Assembly (NCBI GenBank): GCA_045617925.1
Contig: JAZLJR010000019.1
Coordinates: 1 to 45,629, forward strand
From: CALELF01 sp045617925
Lineage (GTDB): Bacteria > Synergistota > Synergistia > Synergistales > Synergistaceae
Reading direction: 5' to 3'
DNA length: 45,629 bases
Of this stretch, positions 23,903 through 31,798 are shown piece after piece. A program made the translations under genes and the position numbers. Within the stretch, counting starts at the first letter, position 1; each line of letters starts with the position of its first letter. The notes under the pieces were generated by a model, which searched no databases, was not told the origin of the DNA, and worked only from the letters and a program-made list of their open reading frames with translations.

Positions 23903-25093
23903 ATGAAAGAGAAAATCAATCAGCTTACTGAAAAATACAAGGCAAAAAACCTTGAGTTTTACATTCATCTTCATGAAAACCCAGAAAAAAGTTACCATGA
24001 AGAAAAAACCGCTGCATACGTCACAGAGGTGTTAAAAACCTTGCCACTTGACGAAATAAAGACAAACGTCGGGGGCTTTGGCGTGACAGCATTATTGAAA
24101 GGTGGGGCAGGAGATGGCCCTTGCATCGGCGTGAGAGCAGATATGGACGCACTCGATGTAACAGAAGCTACAGGTGTGCCCTTTGCCTCAAAAAACAATG
24201 GTCTTATGCACGCCTGTGGCCACGACGCACACACCGCTATCTTGCTGACCGTTTGTCATGTGCTTTGTGAGTTAAAAAATGAGCTTAAGGGAAGTGTGAA
24301 ATTCTTGTTCCAACCAAGCGAGGAATTAACGCCACATGGTGGAGCAAAGGGTATGATTGCAGAAGGCGCTTTGGAAAATCCTCATGTAGATATGATTTGC
24401 GGTCTCCATGTTTGGCCAACAATAGAAACTGGCTCAATTGGAATACAGCCTGGGGCTGTTTCCGCTGCTTCTGACCATATAATTGCAAAAATAAAAGGCG
24501 TCCCCTGCCATGGTTCCATGCCGGAAAAAGGCAGAGACGCCGTGCTTTGCACCGCTGCCACAATTATGAATTTGCAACAAATTGTTTCTCGCAATATTTC
24601 AGCATCAGAAACTGCTGTCATCACAATTGGACACACAGAATCCGGCAGCCGCTACAATGTTGTCGGTGGCGAGGGCTATATTGACGGCACGGCAAGAAGT
24701 TTTACAGATGAAACACATGAGGCTTTGCAAAAGCATATTATTCGTGTAATAGAAGGCACGGCACAAACCTATGACTGCAAAGCTGAAATAAATTATATGG
24801 TTGGCTATCCACCAACAATAAATGACGAAAAGATGGCTCAAATCGCTCAGGGCGTTGCAAAAAACATTGGTTATGTTCCCGTTACGGAACACCCAATTCC
24901 ACCGACAGGCGAGGACTTTGCTTTCTTTGCAAAGGAGCGTCCTTCAATTTTCGCTCACTTGGGTTGCAGACCAAAAAATGTAAAAATTGAAGATATGCCG
25001 GCATTGCATAACGATAAATTTTTGCCAGATCAAGAGTGTTTCCCAATAGGTGTTAATTATACCTGTAACCTAGTAGCAGAAATTTTAAAATAA
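23903..25093 (+). CDS. M20 family amidohydrolase/carboxypeptidase
   Basis: The 396-residue enzyme has the di-metal site residues of the M20D aminoacylase/IAA-amino-acid hydrolase group: RADMDAL, HACGHDAHTA and QPSEEL, with a dimerisation domain in the middle (about 185-300) and the late metal His in the PTGEDF/ALHN region. It hydrolyses N-acyl amino acids or related amides in the cytoplasm and suits a peptide-fermenting lifestyle; the substrate cannot be told from sequence. The start at 23903 (GAGG nine bases upstream) is preferred to 23888 because of the promoter position. A bidirectional terminator follows. Confidence 0.9.
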   Translation: MKEKINQLTEKYKAKNLEFYIHLHENPEKSYHEEKTAAYVTEVLKTLPLDEIKTNVGGFGVTALLKGGAGDGPCIGVRADMDALDVTEATGVPFASKNNGLMHACGHDAHTAILLTVCHVLCELKNELKGSVKFLFQPSEELTPHGGAKGMIAEGALENPHVDMICGLHVWPTIETGSIGIQPGAVSAASDHIIAKIKGVPCHGSMPEKGRDAVLCTAATIMNLQQIVSRNISASETAVITIGHTESGSRYNVVGGEGYIDGTARSFTDETHEALQKHIIRVIEGTAQTYDCKAEINYMVGYPPTINDEKMAQIAQGVAKNIGYVPVTEHPIPPTGEDFAFFAKERPSIFAHLGCRPKNVKIEDMPALHNDKFLPDQECFPIGVNYTCNLVAEILK

Positions 25094-25111
25094 AAAGAGA
25101 ATATAAAAAGG

Positions 25112-25150
25112 CCTTAGCATCTACCATAAGGCATTTGCTAAGGTTTTTTT
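25112..25150 (+). terminator. Bidirectional terminator between amidohydrolase and metallo-beta-lactamase-fold genes
   Basis: CCTTAGCA pairs with TGCTAAGG across a 16-base loop and is followed by T7; the opposite strand also ends in a T5 run. It lies between two converging genes. Confidence 0.8.
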
Positions 25151-25161
25151 AATTTAAATTT

Positions 25162-26028
25162 TTATTTACTTTTGTCCCTTAACACAGTTTTCACTGCTCT
25201 GTTCTTCGGATATTCAATGTTTGTTCCGTCTGTTTTTATCACAATATCTCCGTCAGTTGTATCAAGCCTAATAGGTTTATACTTCAAAAGCACCTTGCGG
25301 GTTTTGTTGTGGGGTAGCTTGTAATCACTTTGTTTATCATAGCTTATTGTAACAATGTCCGGTTTTGTTTGTGCATAAAGAGGGTCATCATTTCCGTTTT
25401 TACTTCCATGGTGAGGAGCTTTTAGCACATTGACGTGAGGTAAATTTACTGTTGCCTGTTCTTCTTTTTCTGCGTCTCCTGTCATCAAAAAGGTAACGTC
25501 CTTATATGTCACAAGCATAATAATACTGTTATTGTTTGGATCACTGCAAGTCCCTTCTAATAATTTAACCGGAGCTAACACTTCAAGCTTCACGCCTCCG
25601 AGCGTTGCAACTTCTCCTGCTTTAACTCGTTTAAAAGTTGCACCGCTTTTTGCAACCGCTTCGAGGTAATGTTTCTGAACAAGCGAATTTTTCCGTGCAA
25701 ATCCACTATCCCAAACATTTTTAACACGGAAATTTTTTAGCACCTCTGGGGCTCCGCCAATATGGTCATTGTGGGGGTGGCTCGCAACAAAGAGGTCTAT
25801 TATTTGAACTCCCATAGACTTTAAGTAAGAAATAATATGGCTTGCTGCTTCGCTTTGTCCTGCATCAACAACCATGATGTGCCCATCTGGCATCTTAAAA
25901 ACTGTGCAATCACCATGCCCGACGCTAAGTGCATGATATTCAAGCATTGGTGCAGCAACTGTAACACTTGCAAAGGCAAGACAACAGAAAACAACCAAAA
26001 GTACAAGCAAACTTTTTATTTTTTTCAT
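25162..26028 (-). CDS. Exported ComEC-C-terminal-like metallo-beta-lactamase-fold hydrolase
   Basis: The 288-residue protein has a signal peptide (hydrophobic 5-25, cleavage after VTVAA) and then the metallo-hydrolase domain with SHPHNDHIGG (His84, His86, Asp88, His89), MTGDAEKEEQ and KAPHHGSKNG. This is the family of stand-alone proteins resembling the extracytoplasmic nuclease-like domain of the competence protein ComEC. Known relatives are often linked to DNA or phosphoester hydrolysis, but activity here is inferred. There is no ComEC channel domain. AAGGAG precedes the ATG. It is divergent from the YigZ gene. Confidence 0.88.
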   Translation of the reverse strand: MKKIKSLLVLLVVFCCLAFASVTVAAPMLEYHALSVGHGDCTVFKMPDGHIMVVDAGQSEAASHIISYLKSMGVQIIDLFVASHPHNDHIGGAPEVLKNFRVKNVWDSGFARKNSLVQKHYLEAVAKSGATFKRVKAGEVATLGGVKLEVLAPVKLLEGTCSDPNNNSIIMLVTYKDVTFLMTGDAEKEEQATVNLPHVNVLKAPHHGSKNGNDDPLYAQTKPDIVTISYDKQSDYKLPHNKTRKVLLKYKPIRLDTTDGDIVIKTDGTNIEYPKNRAVKTVLRDKSK

Positions 26029-26058
26029 AGCATTACTCCTTGAATTTTGATAGCAAAA

Positions 26059-26064
26059 ATTTTA
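26059..26064 (-). promoter_or_regulatory. Extended -10 box of the exported hydrolase gene
   Basis: Minus-strand TGCTAAAAT (TAAAAT 26064-26059) is an extended -10 box 30 bases before the ATG; a -35-like TTGAAT sits 19 bases upstream, longer than ideal. Confidence 0.5.
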
Positions 26065-26127
26065 GCATAAATCCAGGATAAAAATTCAATTTTTTATATT
26101 TTTATGTTTTTACAAAGGTTTGTTAAT

Positions 26128-26784
26128 ATGGAAAACAACAATGAAACTTGGCAAGGCATAAAGGAAAGTAGCGAAGCAGAAATCACAGAAAAACACTCTC
26201 GCTTTATTGCTTCTGTTAGAACTATTGCCTCAAAAGATGATGTGTCTGCTTCATTAAAGGAAATCATGGCACTTTACCCTCGGGCAACACATTATTGTTA
26301 CGCTTATCGCCTTGGGACAGGCACTCAAGACGAATATGGAAGTGACGCAGGGGAGCCGAGCGGAACGGCAGGCAGACCAATTTTAGGTGTGCTGAAACGC
26401 CATAATTTGACAAACACCCTACTCGTGGTAACAAGGTATTTTGGCGGAGTAAAGCTTGGCGTTCCTGGGCTTATTTCTGCCTATAGCGAAGCAGCAGAGG
26501 CAGGAATTGCCGCTTCAAACATTGTAACCTTGACAACGGGACATCTTTTGCTCATAGTGGGTCAATATGACATGTCAAAAACTGTGCGGACAAATCTCCT
26601 AAAATGTGGCGTAACAGAAGACCTTATCAAAACCGAGTGGGGAGAAAATGTAACGTTTCATGTCACAGTGCTTTCAAATGTTATAAAAAGGGTGGAAGAT
26701 ACCTTTGCAGAGCTTGTGGCACGTCATGCCCTTTTGACATTTGAATGGAAAGAGCAATTGCAGTGCATTGTTGAAAATGAGTAA
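26128..26784 (+). CDS. YigZ/IMPACT family protein
   Basis: The 218-residue protein has the UPF0029 IMPACT N-terminal domain with the core YPRATHYCYAYRLG, then DEYGSDAGEPSGTAGRPIL and TRYFGGVKLGVPGLISAYSE, and the C-terminal ferredoxin-like domain (about 135-215). The family binds nucleic acid or ribosomes; its bacterial role is not firmly known. The start at 26128 (AAGG upstream) is preferred to an in-frame ATG at 26104 that adds only MFLQRFVN. It is divergent from the exported hydrolase and leads into the small secreted protein and plsX. Confidence 0.93.
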   Translation: MENNNETWQGIKESSEAEITEKHSRFIASVRTIASKDDVSASLKEIMALYPRATHYCYAYRLGTGTQDEYGSDAGEPSGTAGRPILGVLKRHNLTNTLLVVTRYFGGVKLGVPGLISAYSEAAEAGIAASNIVTLTTGHLLLIVGQYDMSKTVRTNLLKCGVTEDLIKTEWGENVTFHVTVLSNVIKRVEDTFAELVARHALLTFEWKEQLQCIVENE

Positions 26785-26792
26785 TGTTTCGC

Positions 26793-26821
26793 TTGCAAAA
26801 GAAGCTTTTGTGGTGTATAAA
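26793..26821 (+). promoter_or_regulatory. Possible promoter of the small secreted protein-plsX pair
   Basis: TTGCAA (26793-26798) and TATAAA (26816-26821) are separated by 17 bases in the 70-base gap after the YigZ gene. Confidence 0.5.
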
Positions 26822-26854
26822 TGTTTACTTCAAAATGGAGTTGGAGGGGTGGCA

Positions 26855-27220
26855 ATGCTAAAAAATTTATCTTTTTTACTGTTGATTTTTACTCTAGTAA
26901 TTAGTCTATGTTCACCGTGTTTTGCGAGCGTAAGGCCAAAGACAACAAACCTTTGTTTTGCAAAGGCAGATGTTACAAGCCGTGCAAAACAAAAAATCTT
27001 TTTCACCTGTGACGGTGCAGACAAAAAGGTAACAAGTATTAGTGTTTCATGCAAAAATCTCAATGGCTCCGTTGTAAGTTGGAGTGTCCGCATGGTGAAT
27101 GGCGAAAGTTTTGTAGAAATCACTCCTGTCAAAGCAGGAGGAGACGTTACGCTTGAGCTTACAGCCAAAGGCGACGGTGGTGGAATTTACAAAGACACCA
27201 TGACAGTAATGTTTAGATAA
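26855..27220 (+). CDS. Small secreted protein, possibly Ig-like beta-sandwich
   Basis: From the ATG at 26855, with GGAGG close upstream, this encodes 121 residues: a signal peptide (MLKNLSFLLLIFTLVISLCS, cleavage near CFA-SV) and about 95 mature residues with alternating hydrophobic strands (KKVTSISVSCKNL, VVSWSVRMVNGESFVEIT, GDVTLELTAKGDG). The strand pattern resembles bacterial Ig-like domains, but I do not recognise a family. Two mature cysteines besides those in the signal region could form a disulfide. It is placed between the YigZ gene and plsX, likely in one transcript with plsX (31-base gap). A longer frame from 26741 overlaps the YigZ gene and lacks a signal peptide at its start, so it is rejected. 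Confidence 0.72.
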   Translation: MLKNLSFLLLIFTLVISLCSPCFASVRPKTTNLCFAKADVTSRAKQKIFFTCDGADKKVTSISVSCKNLNGSVVSWSVRMVNGESFVEITPVKAGGDVTLELTAKGDGGGIYKDTMTVMFR

Positions 27221-27251
27221 TTTTTTCAATTTCTTTTTTGGGGGTATCTCT

Positions 27252-28304
27252 ATGCTAATAGCACTAGACGCTATGGGCGGTGACCATGCACCAAAGGCAC
27301 CGTGTCTTGCAGCAATCAATGCGTTAAAAGAACGCAAAGATTTGGAAATTGCTTTGTTTGGGGACGAAAATCTCCTTATGCCTTTCCTCGTTGGCGCAAG
27401 CTCTGGCGTAAAAAAACGCATTCATCTCTATAACACAACAGAGGTCATCACAGCAAATGATTCTTCCTCTCTTGCCATAAGACGGAAAAAAGATTCCAGC
27501 CTTGTCAGAGCTTTTCAAATGGTAAAAAGTGGTGAAGCACAAGGGCTCGTTTCTGCCGGAAGCACGGGAGCAATTGCAGCTGGTGCTGTCCTTTTGCTTG
27601 GCAGAATAGAGGGAATTGACAGACCTGCGATGGGGATTGTTCTTCCACTTGGAATCAAACAAACTCTCCTTATGGATGTCGGGGCTTCTGTTCGTTGCAA
27701 ACCTGTGCACCTTTTCCAGTTTGCACAAATGGGCTCTATTTACATGAGTATTTTGAGAAACATAAAGCAACCAACTATCCGATTTTTAGCAAACGGAGAG
27801 GAAGCAACAAAGGGAGATGAAACTATCGGCTGTGCAAGGCAAATGATTTTAGATGCAGGCAACCTCAATTATGCCGGATTTGCAGAGGGAACAGATATTG
27901 TTACCGGTGCGTCTGATGTCATTATTTGTGATGGTCTTATGGGTAACGCAATCCTCAAATTTGGAGAAGGTATCGGGGAATTATTAAAAAAAGAATTACA
28001 ACAGGAATTTGAAGACCATCTTTTGACAAAAATTGGTGCCTTCTTCCTCTATCCTACAATCCGTAGAATATTAAAACAATTTAACTGGGAAAAGTTTGGT
28101 GGGCTTCCTGTGCTGGGTGTTAACGGTGTTGTGGTAAAAGCACACGGCAGATCTAGCGACGTGGCTATCATGAACGGAATTTTACAAGCAGCACACTTGA
28201 TAGAAAAAGACACCATTGGACAGATAAAATATGAAATTGAAATGACGAAAAAATTGCTTGAGGAAAATAGAAAAAAAGCAGAAGAGCAACCACCCTGCGA
28301 ATAA
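27252..28304 (+). CDS. plsX: Phosphate acyltransferase PlsX
   Basis: The 350-residue enzyme begins IALDAMGGDHAPKAPCLAAI, the PlsX signature, and contains GLVSAGSTGAIAAGA and the conserved GVNGVVVKAHGRSS near the end. PlsX converts acyl-ACP to acyl-phosphate for PlsY in phospholipid synthesis. It is frequently followed by fabH or fabD, but here a repeat-rich 411-base gap follows, so fatty-acid genes are elsewhere. The ATG is preceded by GGGGG at 8 bases. The protein ends in a polar tail (ENRKKAEEQPPCE). Confidence 0.96.
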   Translation: MLIALDAMGGDHAPKAPCLAAINALKERKDLEIALFGDENLLMPFLVGASSGVKKRIHLYNTTEVITANDSSSLAIRRKKDSSLVRAFQMVKSGEAQGLVSAGSTGAIAAGAVLLLGRIEGIDRPAMGIVLPLGIKQTLLMDVGASVRCKPVHLFQFAQMGSIYMSILRNIKQPTIRFLANGEEATKGDETIGCARQMILDAGNLNYAGFAEGTDIVTGASDVIICDGLMGNAILKFGEGIGELLKKELQQEFEDHLLTKIGAFFLYPTIRRILKQFNWEKFGGLPVLGVNGVVVKAHGRSSDVAIMNGILQAAHLIEKDTIGQIKYEIEMTKKLLEENRKKAEEQPPCE

Positions 28305-28317
28305 AGAAAGAATTTTT

Positions 28318-28433
28318 GCCATAAAGAACATAGAGAGCATAGAGTTGTCGGCTTTGCCGACAAAAAAATTAGCGAGAAGTTGTTGGTTTTACCAACAGCT
28401 TCTCGCCTTTATGTTCTTTGTGTCCTTTATGGC
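28318..28433. repeat. Complete palindromic 9-mer-arm element with two internal hairpins (copy D, type copy)
   Basis: The left arm (28318-28344) is made of three 9-mers GCCATAAAG, AACATAGAG, AGCATAGAG. The right arm (28407-28433) reads inversely as GCCATAAAG, GACACAAAG, AACATAAAG. Between them lie two hairpins: TTGTCGGC-TTT-GCCGACAA (28345-28363) and a 16-bp stem with one mismatch and a TTT loop (28372-28406). It has no open reading frame. Together with copy E it fills most of the 411-base gap between plsX and nhaC. Confidence 0.75.
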
Positions 28434-28525
28434 TAATGGTTTTAGTTTTAACCAAATTTTCTTAAAATTTTCTCAAAAATTACACTGCTTTTTTATATGA
28501 TATTACTACTTTTACGACTTACGGT

Positions 28526-28550
28526 ATGTTCAAAAAAGTGAACATTTTTA
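28526..28550 (+). terminator. Possible terminator in the plsX-nhaC gap
   Basis: ATGTTCA and TGAACAT pair around a six-base loop and a T-run follows. The stem is short (7 bp) and lies 220 bases after plsX, so the call is tentative. Confidence 0.5.
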
Positions 28551-28558
28551 TTTACTTT

Positions 28559-28623
28559 ATGTTAGAAATGGCGAGCACCGCTCGTCATTCCCTTTGTGTT
28601 AGCGAAGCGAAGCGCTTATGGCT
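28559..28623. repeat. Palindromic element copy E
   Basis: TATGTTAG is followed by a hairpin with AATG/CATT ends and CGAGC/GCTCG core (28567-28589), then CATTCCCTTTGTGTT and an arm ending in ATGGC. Module order and sequence match copy C at 23016-23060, but the arm contains an inserted AGCGAAGCGAAGCGCTT stretch. Confidence 0.65.
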
Positions 28624-28672
28624 AAAGAAAATTAAAAATCATAAAAATTTCTCTAAATTTTTTGTTTTCGTT

Positions 28673-28678
28673 TATAAT
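28673..28678 (+). promoter_or_regulatory. Probable -10 box of nhaC
   Basis: A perfect TATAAT lies 37 bases before the nhaC ATG; no convincing -35 box at 16-18 bases. It overlaps the upstream extension of the reading frame, which argues for the start at 28716. Confidence 0.5.
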
Positions 28679-28715
28679 ACGAAAAATTTATAAATTATTC
28701 ACCGGAGGGAAAGAA

Positions 28716-30044
28716 ATGGAAATTCTTTTTTTACTGTTGTTTGCCTTGGCTTTGTTTTACTGCGTCGCATTCAATTATTCGGTAATTTTTGCTTTGCTTT
28801 TTGGCCTTCTTCTCTTCTTTTGCCACGGGCTAATTAAAGGGCACTCTTTTTCTGAAATGCTTAGTTTTACAAAAACAGGGTTGAAAAAATCGGAAAAAAT
28901 TGCTGTTTCTATGGGGCTTATTGGTTGTCTTACTGCAATTTGGCGTGCTAGTGGCACTATTGCCTATATCGTTTTTCACGCATCTCGCTATTGTATTCCG
29001 TCCTTCATGCTCCTTATGACCTTTTGGGGGTGTTCTCTTATTGCTTTTTTGATTGGAACTGCTTTTGGCACCGCAGCAACAATAGGAACCGTCTGTATGA
29101 CTCTTGGCTCCAGCATGGGAATTTCTCCTTTTCTTGTTGGTGGCACTGTGCTTTCCGGTTGTTACTTTGGAGATAGGTGTTCGCCAATTTCTTCCACATC
29201 CCTGTTGGTAGCGGATATTACAAAAACTGGTATTTTTGCAAATTTGATAAATATTATAAAAACTTCTTTTGTCCCGTTTTTAATTGCTTCACTTGTATAT
29301 CTTGTTTTAGGGCTAATTTCTGATGTCATGGGCTCTGACCCATCAACAGGGCAAATTTTTGCTGATAATTTTGATCTGTCTCACATAACCGCCTTGCCGA
29401 TTGTATTTATGCTTTTTCTTTCTTTCTTCCATTTTGAGGTGCGCAAAACTCTCTCCGCCAGTATTGTAATTGCTGCTTTTATTGCTGTCTTTTGGCAGGG
29501 TACGAGTATCTTAAAACTTCCAGCAATTTTAATTTGCGGCTTTGAGCCGGAGAATTTTGAGCTTGCTCGCATTATTGGCGGTGGCGGACTCCTTTCTATG
29601 TGGAAAGTTATTTGTATTGTTGTTATTGCTTCCTGTTTTTCCTCGATTTTTGAAGGAACAGGCTTTTTAGACAAGATACAAAAAATGGTGCAGGATATGG
29701 ATCAAAAGGCAGGAAATTTTTTAACAACTTTGGTTGTCTCCATTTTGTCCGGCTTTATTGCCTGTAACACGGCTTTCTGTGTTATGCTGACATGCCAGCT
29801 CTGCGATACAAGCTATGAGAATAAATCCACCTTGGCAGTAAATTTGGAAAACACCGCTGTGGCAGTTATTCCGCTTATTCCATGGTCAATTTCTTGTGCC
29901 TTGCCGTTACAAACCATCGGTGCTCCAACAGCAAGTATTTTCTTTGCAATATATCTCATTGCGGTTCCCATATATAACTTGATTCGTGCAAGAAAACAGA
30001 AAAAATTAGAATCTCAAAGCGAAATTAGCACAACTAACGCATAA
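28716..30044 (+). CDS. NhaC-type Na+/H+ antiporter
   Basis: The 442-residue integral membrane protein has about 11-12 hydrophobic segments and NhaC-family landmarks: GLIGCLTAIWRASGTIAYIV, IGTAFGTAATIGTV, the GGTVLSGCYFGDRCSPIS segment with charged residues in a membrane loop, and GFIACNTAFCVMLTCQLC. It exchanges Na+ (or an organic acid, as in the malate-lactate antiporter branch) for H+ at the inner membrane; the substrate is not settled by sequence. GGAGG seven bases before ATG 28716 sets the start; an earlier in-frame ATG at 28662 lies within the promoter. No terminator is visible after the stop, but a strong promoter for the next gene begins 16 bases on. Confidence 0.9.
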   Translation: MEILFLLLFALALFYCVAFNYSVIFALLFGLLLFFCHGLIKGHSFSEMLSFTKTGLKKSEKIAVSMGLIGCLTAIWRASGTIAYIVFHASRYCIPSFMLLMTFWGCSLIAFLIGTAFGTAATIGTVCMTLGSSMGISPFLVGGTVLSGCYFGDRCSPISSTSLLVADITKTGIFANLINIIKTSFVPFLIASLVYLVLGLISDVMGSDPSTGQIFADNFDLSHITALPIVFMLFLSFFHFEVRKTLSASIVIAAFIAVFWQGTSILKLPAILICGFEPENFELARIIGGGGLLSMWKVICIVVIASCFSSIFEGTGFLDKIQKMVQDMDQKAGNFLTTLVVSILSGFIACNTAFCVMLTCQLCDTSYENKSTLAVNLENTAVAVIPLIPWSISCALPLQTIGAPTASIFFAIYLIAVPIYNLIRARKQKKLESQSEISTTNA

Positions 30045-30059
30045 AATTTTTAAATTTAC

Positions 30060-30088
30060 TTGACAATAATTTTTTAATAAAATATAAT
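30060..30088 (+). promoter_or_regulatory. Perfect consensus promoter of the fur-rubrerythrin operon
   Basis: TTGACA (30060-30065) and TATAAT (30083-30088) with an ideal 17-base spacer. Immediately downstream, CTTATTAAG and CTAATTAAG (about 30090-30115) form a loose A/T-rich inverted arrangement overlapping the transcript start, a place where a Fur/PerR protein could repress its own operon; I cannot show that it is an operator. Confidence 0.85.
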
Positions 30089-30130
30089 CCTTATTAAGAC
30101 AAGATACTAATTAAGGAGCAAATTGTCCGG

Positions 30131-30520
30131 ATGATAAGGCGAAGCACAATTCAAAAAGAGCTGGTTCTGAACACGGTGCGAGATTTGAAAACTCACGTCA
30201 CTGCAGATTTTTTGTATGATTATTTGGTAAAAAAACACCCAAGCATTAGTAGAGGCACAGTTTATAGAAATCTCAATATCTTGTGTAACGAGGGTCTTAT
30301 TAAAAAAATTAAGACACCAGACGGAGCAGATTTTTTTGATTTTTCACTTCATAATCATTATCATGTTAAATGCGTTTCCTGTGGAAAGATATCCGATGTG
30401 GATATGGACGAACTGCCAGACATCTTACCGAAGATATCGGATAAGCATGGTTATGACATTTGCGGATACAATTTGTTTTTTGAAGGTTATTGTCCAAATT
30501 GCAGAAAGGAGATTGTGTAA
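30131..30520 (+). CDS. Fur/PerR-family metal-dependent repressor
   Basis: The 129-residue protein has an N-terminal winged helix (ISRGTVYRNLNILCNEGLIK, recognition helix) and a C-terminal dimer/metal domain with HNHYHVKCVSCGKISDVD and the second CPNC pair near the end, giving the structural Zn site CxxC...CxxC. The direct linkage to two rubrerythrins suggests a peroxide sensor (PerR) rather than an iron regulator. It overlaps the rubrerythrin ATG by one base (TAATG). GGAG lies 14 bases before the ATG, longer than usual. Regulation by its own product is an inference from context. Confidence 0.9.
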   Translation: MIRRSTIQKELVLNTVRDLKTHVTADFLYDYLVKKHPSISRGTVYRNLNILCNEGLIKKIKTPDGADFFDFSLHNHYHVKCVSCGKISDVDMDELPDILPKISDKHGYDICGYNLFFEGYCPNCRKEIV

Positions 30521-31059
30521 TGGCAAACAAATACGCAGGCACAAAAACAGAAAAAAACCTGTTGGAAGCATTTGCAGGAGAATCTCAGGCAAGAAACAAA
30601 TACACCTACTTTGCTTCTAAGGCTAAAAAGGAAGGCTTTGAACAAATTGCAGCCCTCTTCCTCAAGACGGCAGACAATGAAAAAGAGCATGCAAAATTAT
30701 GGTTCAAGGAACTTGACGGGATTGGTGACACAAAGGCAAACCTTGCAGCTGCTGCCGATGGTGAAAACTTTGAGTGGACAGATATGTATGAAGGTTTTGC
30801 AAAGACTGCGGAGGAAGAAGGCTTCACCGAACTTGCTGCAAAGTTTAGAGGTGTTGCTGCAATTGAAAAAACACACGAGGAAAGATATCGCAAGCTTCTT
30901 GCCAATGTGGAAACAAAGGCAGTTTTTGCAAAAAGCTCAATAAAGGTTTGGGAGTGCCGTAACTGTGGTCACATTGTGGTAGGTGATAAGGCTCCAGTAA
31001 TATGCCCTGTTTGTGCTCATCCACAGGCATACTTTGAGTTAAGAGAAGAAAATTATTAA
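30520..31059 (+). CDS. rbr: Rubrerythrin
   Basis: The 179-residue protein is a classical rubrerythrin: an N-terminal ferritin-like di-iron four-helix domain (AFAGESQARNKYTYFA, then NEKEHAKLW, and AAIEKTHEERY) and a C-terminal rubredoxin domain with WECRNCGH and CPVCAHPQAYF. It reduces hydrogen peroxide in the cytoplasm of anaerobes using electrons from rubredoxin or NADH oxidoreductases. GGAG precedes the ATG that overlaps the stop of the regulator. Together with the next gene it forms a peroxide-detoxifying operon under a consensus promoter. Confidence 0.97.
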   Translation: MANKYAGTKTEKNLLEAFAGESQARNKYTYFASKAKKEGFEQIAALFLKTADNEKEHAKLWFKELDGIGDTKANLAAAADGENFEWTDMYEGFAKTAEEEGFTELAAKFRGVAAIEKTHEERYRKLLANVETKAVFAKSSIKVWECRNCGHIVVGDKAPVICPVCAHPQAYFELREENY

Positions 31060-31078
31060 ATATAAAGGAGAAAAAACT

Positions 31079-31657
31079 ATGAAATTCGTATGTCCTGTAT
31101 GCGGTTATGTTTATGAAGGCGATTCTATGCCAGCAGATTTTGTTTGCCCACAGTGCAAAGTGCCAGGCTCAAAATTTAAGGCAATGGACGAGGCTGCTCC
31201 ATTAGCAGCAGAGCACGTTTTTGGTGTTGGTATGAATCTTGATTCTGTTCCAACAGAAGAAGAAAAAAAGTGGATTATTGACCAGCTCAAGGCAAACTTC
31301 CATGGCGAGTGCAACGAAGTTGGTATGTATCTTTGCATGGCACGCATTGCCCATAGAGCAGGTTACCCAGAAATCGGCTTGTATTGGGAGAAGGCAGCCC
31401 ACGAAGAAGCAGAGCACGCAGCAAAGTTTGCAGAGCTCTTGGGCGGTGAGCTTGAACCAAATATGACAGCTGATACAAAAAAGAACCTTGCTTGGAGAGT
31501 GAGCTGTGAGTATGGTGCAACTGCCGGTAAGTTTGAGCTTGCAAAGGTAGCAAAGAAATATAACCTTGATGCAATTCATGACACTGTGCATGAGATGGCA
31601 CGTGACGAAGCACGTCACGGCAGGGCATTAGAGGGATTACTTAAAAGATATTTCTAA
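31079..31657 (+). CDS. Reverse rubrerythrin (rubredoxin domain N-terminal)
   Basis: In this 192-residue protein the domain order is swapped: rubredoxin-like CPVCGYVYEG (residues 5-14) and CPQCKVPGSKF come first, and the di-iron ferritin-like domain follows (GECNEVGMYLCMARIAHRAG, then KAAHEEAEHAAKFAELLGGE, then HEMARDEARHGRALEG). Such reverse rubrerythrins are strongly peroxide-induced NADH peroxidases in clostridia. AAGGAG stands ten bases before the ATG, 19 bases after rbr. A strong terminator closes the operon. Two dissimilar rubrerythrins in one operon suggest separate roles or substrates. Confidence 0.95.
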   Translation: MKFVCPVCGYVYEGDSMPADFVCPQCKVPGSKFKAMDEAAPLAAEHVFGVGMNLDSVPTEEEKKWIIDQLKANFHGECNEVGMYLCMARIAHRAGYPEIGLYWEKAAHEEAEHAAKFAELLGGELEPNMTADTKKNLAWRVSCEYGATAGKFELAKVAKKYNLDAIHDTVHEMARDEARHGRALEGLLKRYF

Positions 31658-31674
31658 AATTTAGAATACAAATT

Positions 31675-31714
31675 AACAAGCGGTGCTAAATAAAATTAGC
31701 ACCGCTTGTTTTGT
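31675..31714 (+). terminator. Terminator of the rubrerythrin operon
   Basis: A perfect 15-bp stem (AACAAGCGGTGCTAA, loop ATAAAA) is followed by a T-rich end. Confidence 0.93.
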
Positions 31715-31741
31715 ATACCTTCCTATATCAAGAATATACCT

Positions 31742-31769
31742 TTTATAAACTAGCTAAATAGTGTATAAT
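31742..31769 (+). promoter_or_regulatory. Promoter of the flavoprotein pair
   Basis: TTTATA (31742-31747) and perfect TATAAT (31764-31769) with a 16-base spacer, 29 bases before the first ATG, which has GGAGG. Confidence 0.6.
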
Positions 31770-31798
31770 ATGCAGATTATAACCTTGGAGGAAAATAT

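Noticed and set aside
26741..26854. N-terminal extension of the small secreted protein
   Set aside because: It overlaps the end of the YigZ gene in another frame, lies partly upstream of the candidate promoter, and would bury the signal peptide.
28318..28623. Hairpin cluster considered as a CRISPR array or an IS remnant
   Set aside because: Repeats are inverted rather than direct, spacers are not of constant length, and there is no transposase frame, cas gene or target-site duplication that I can see.
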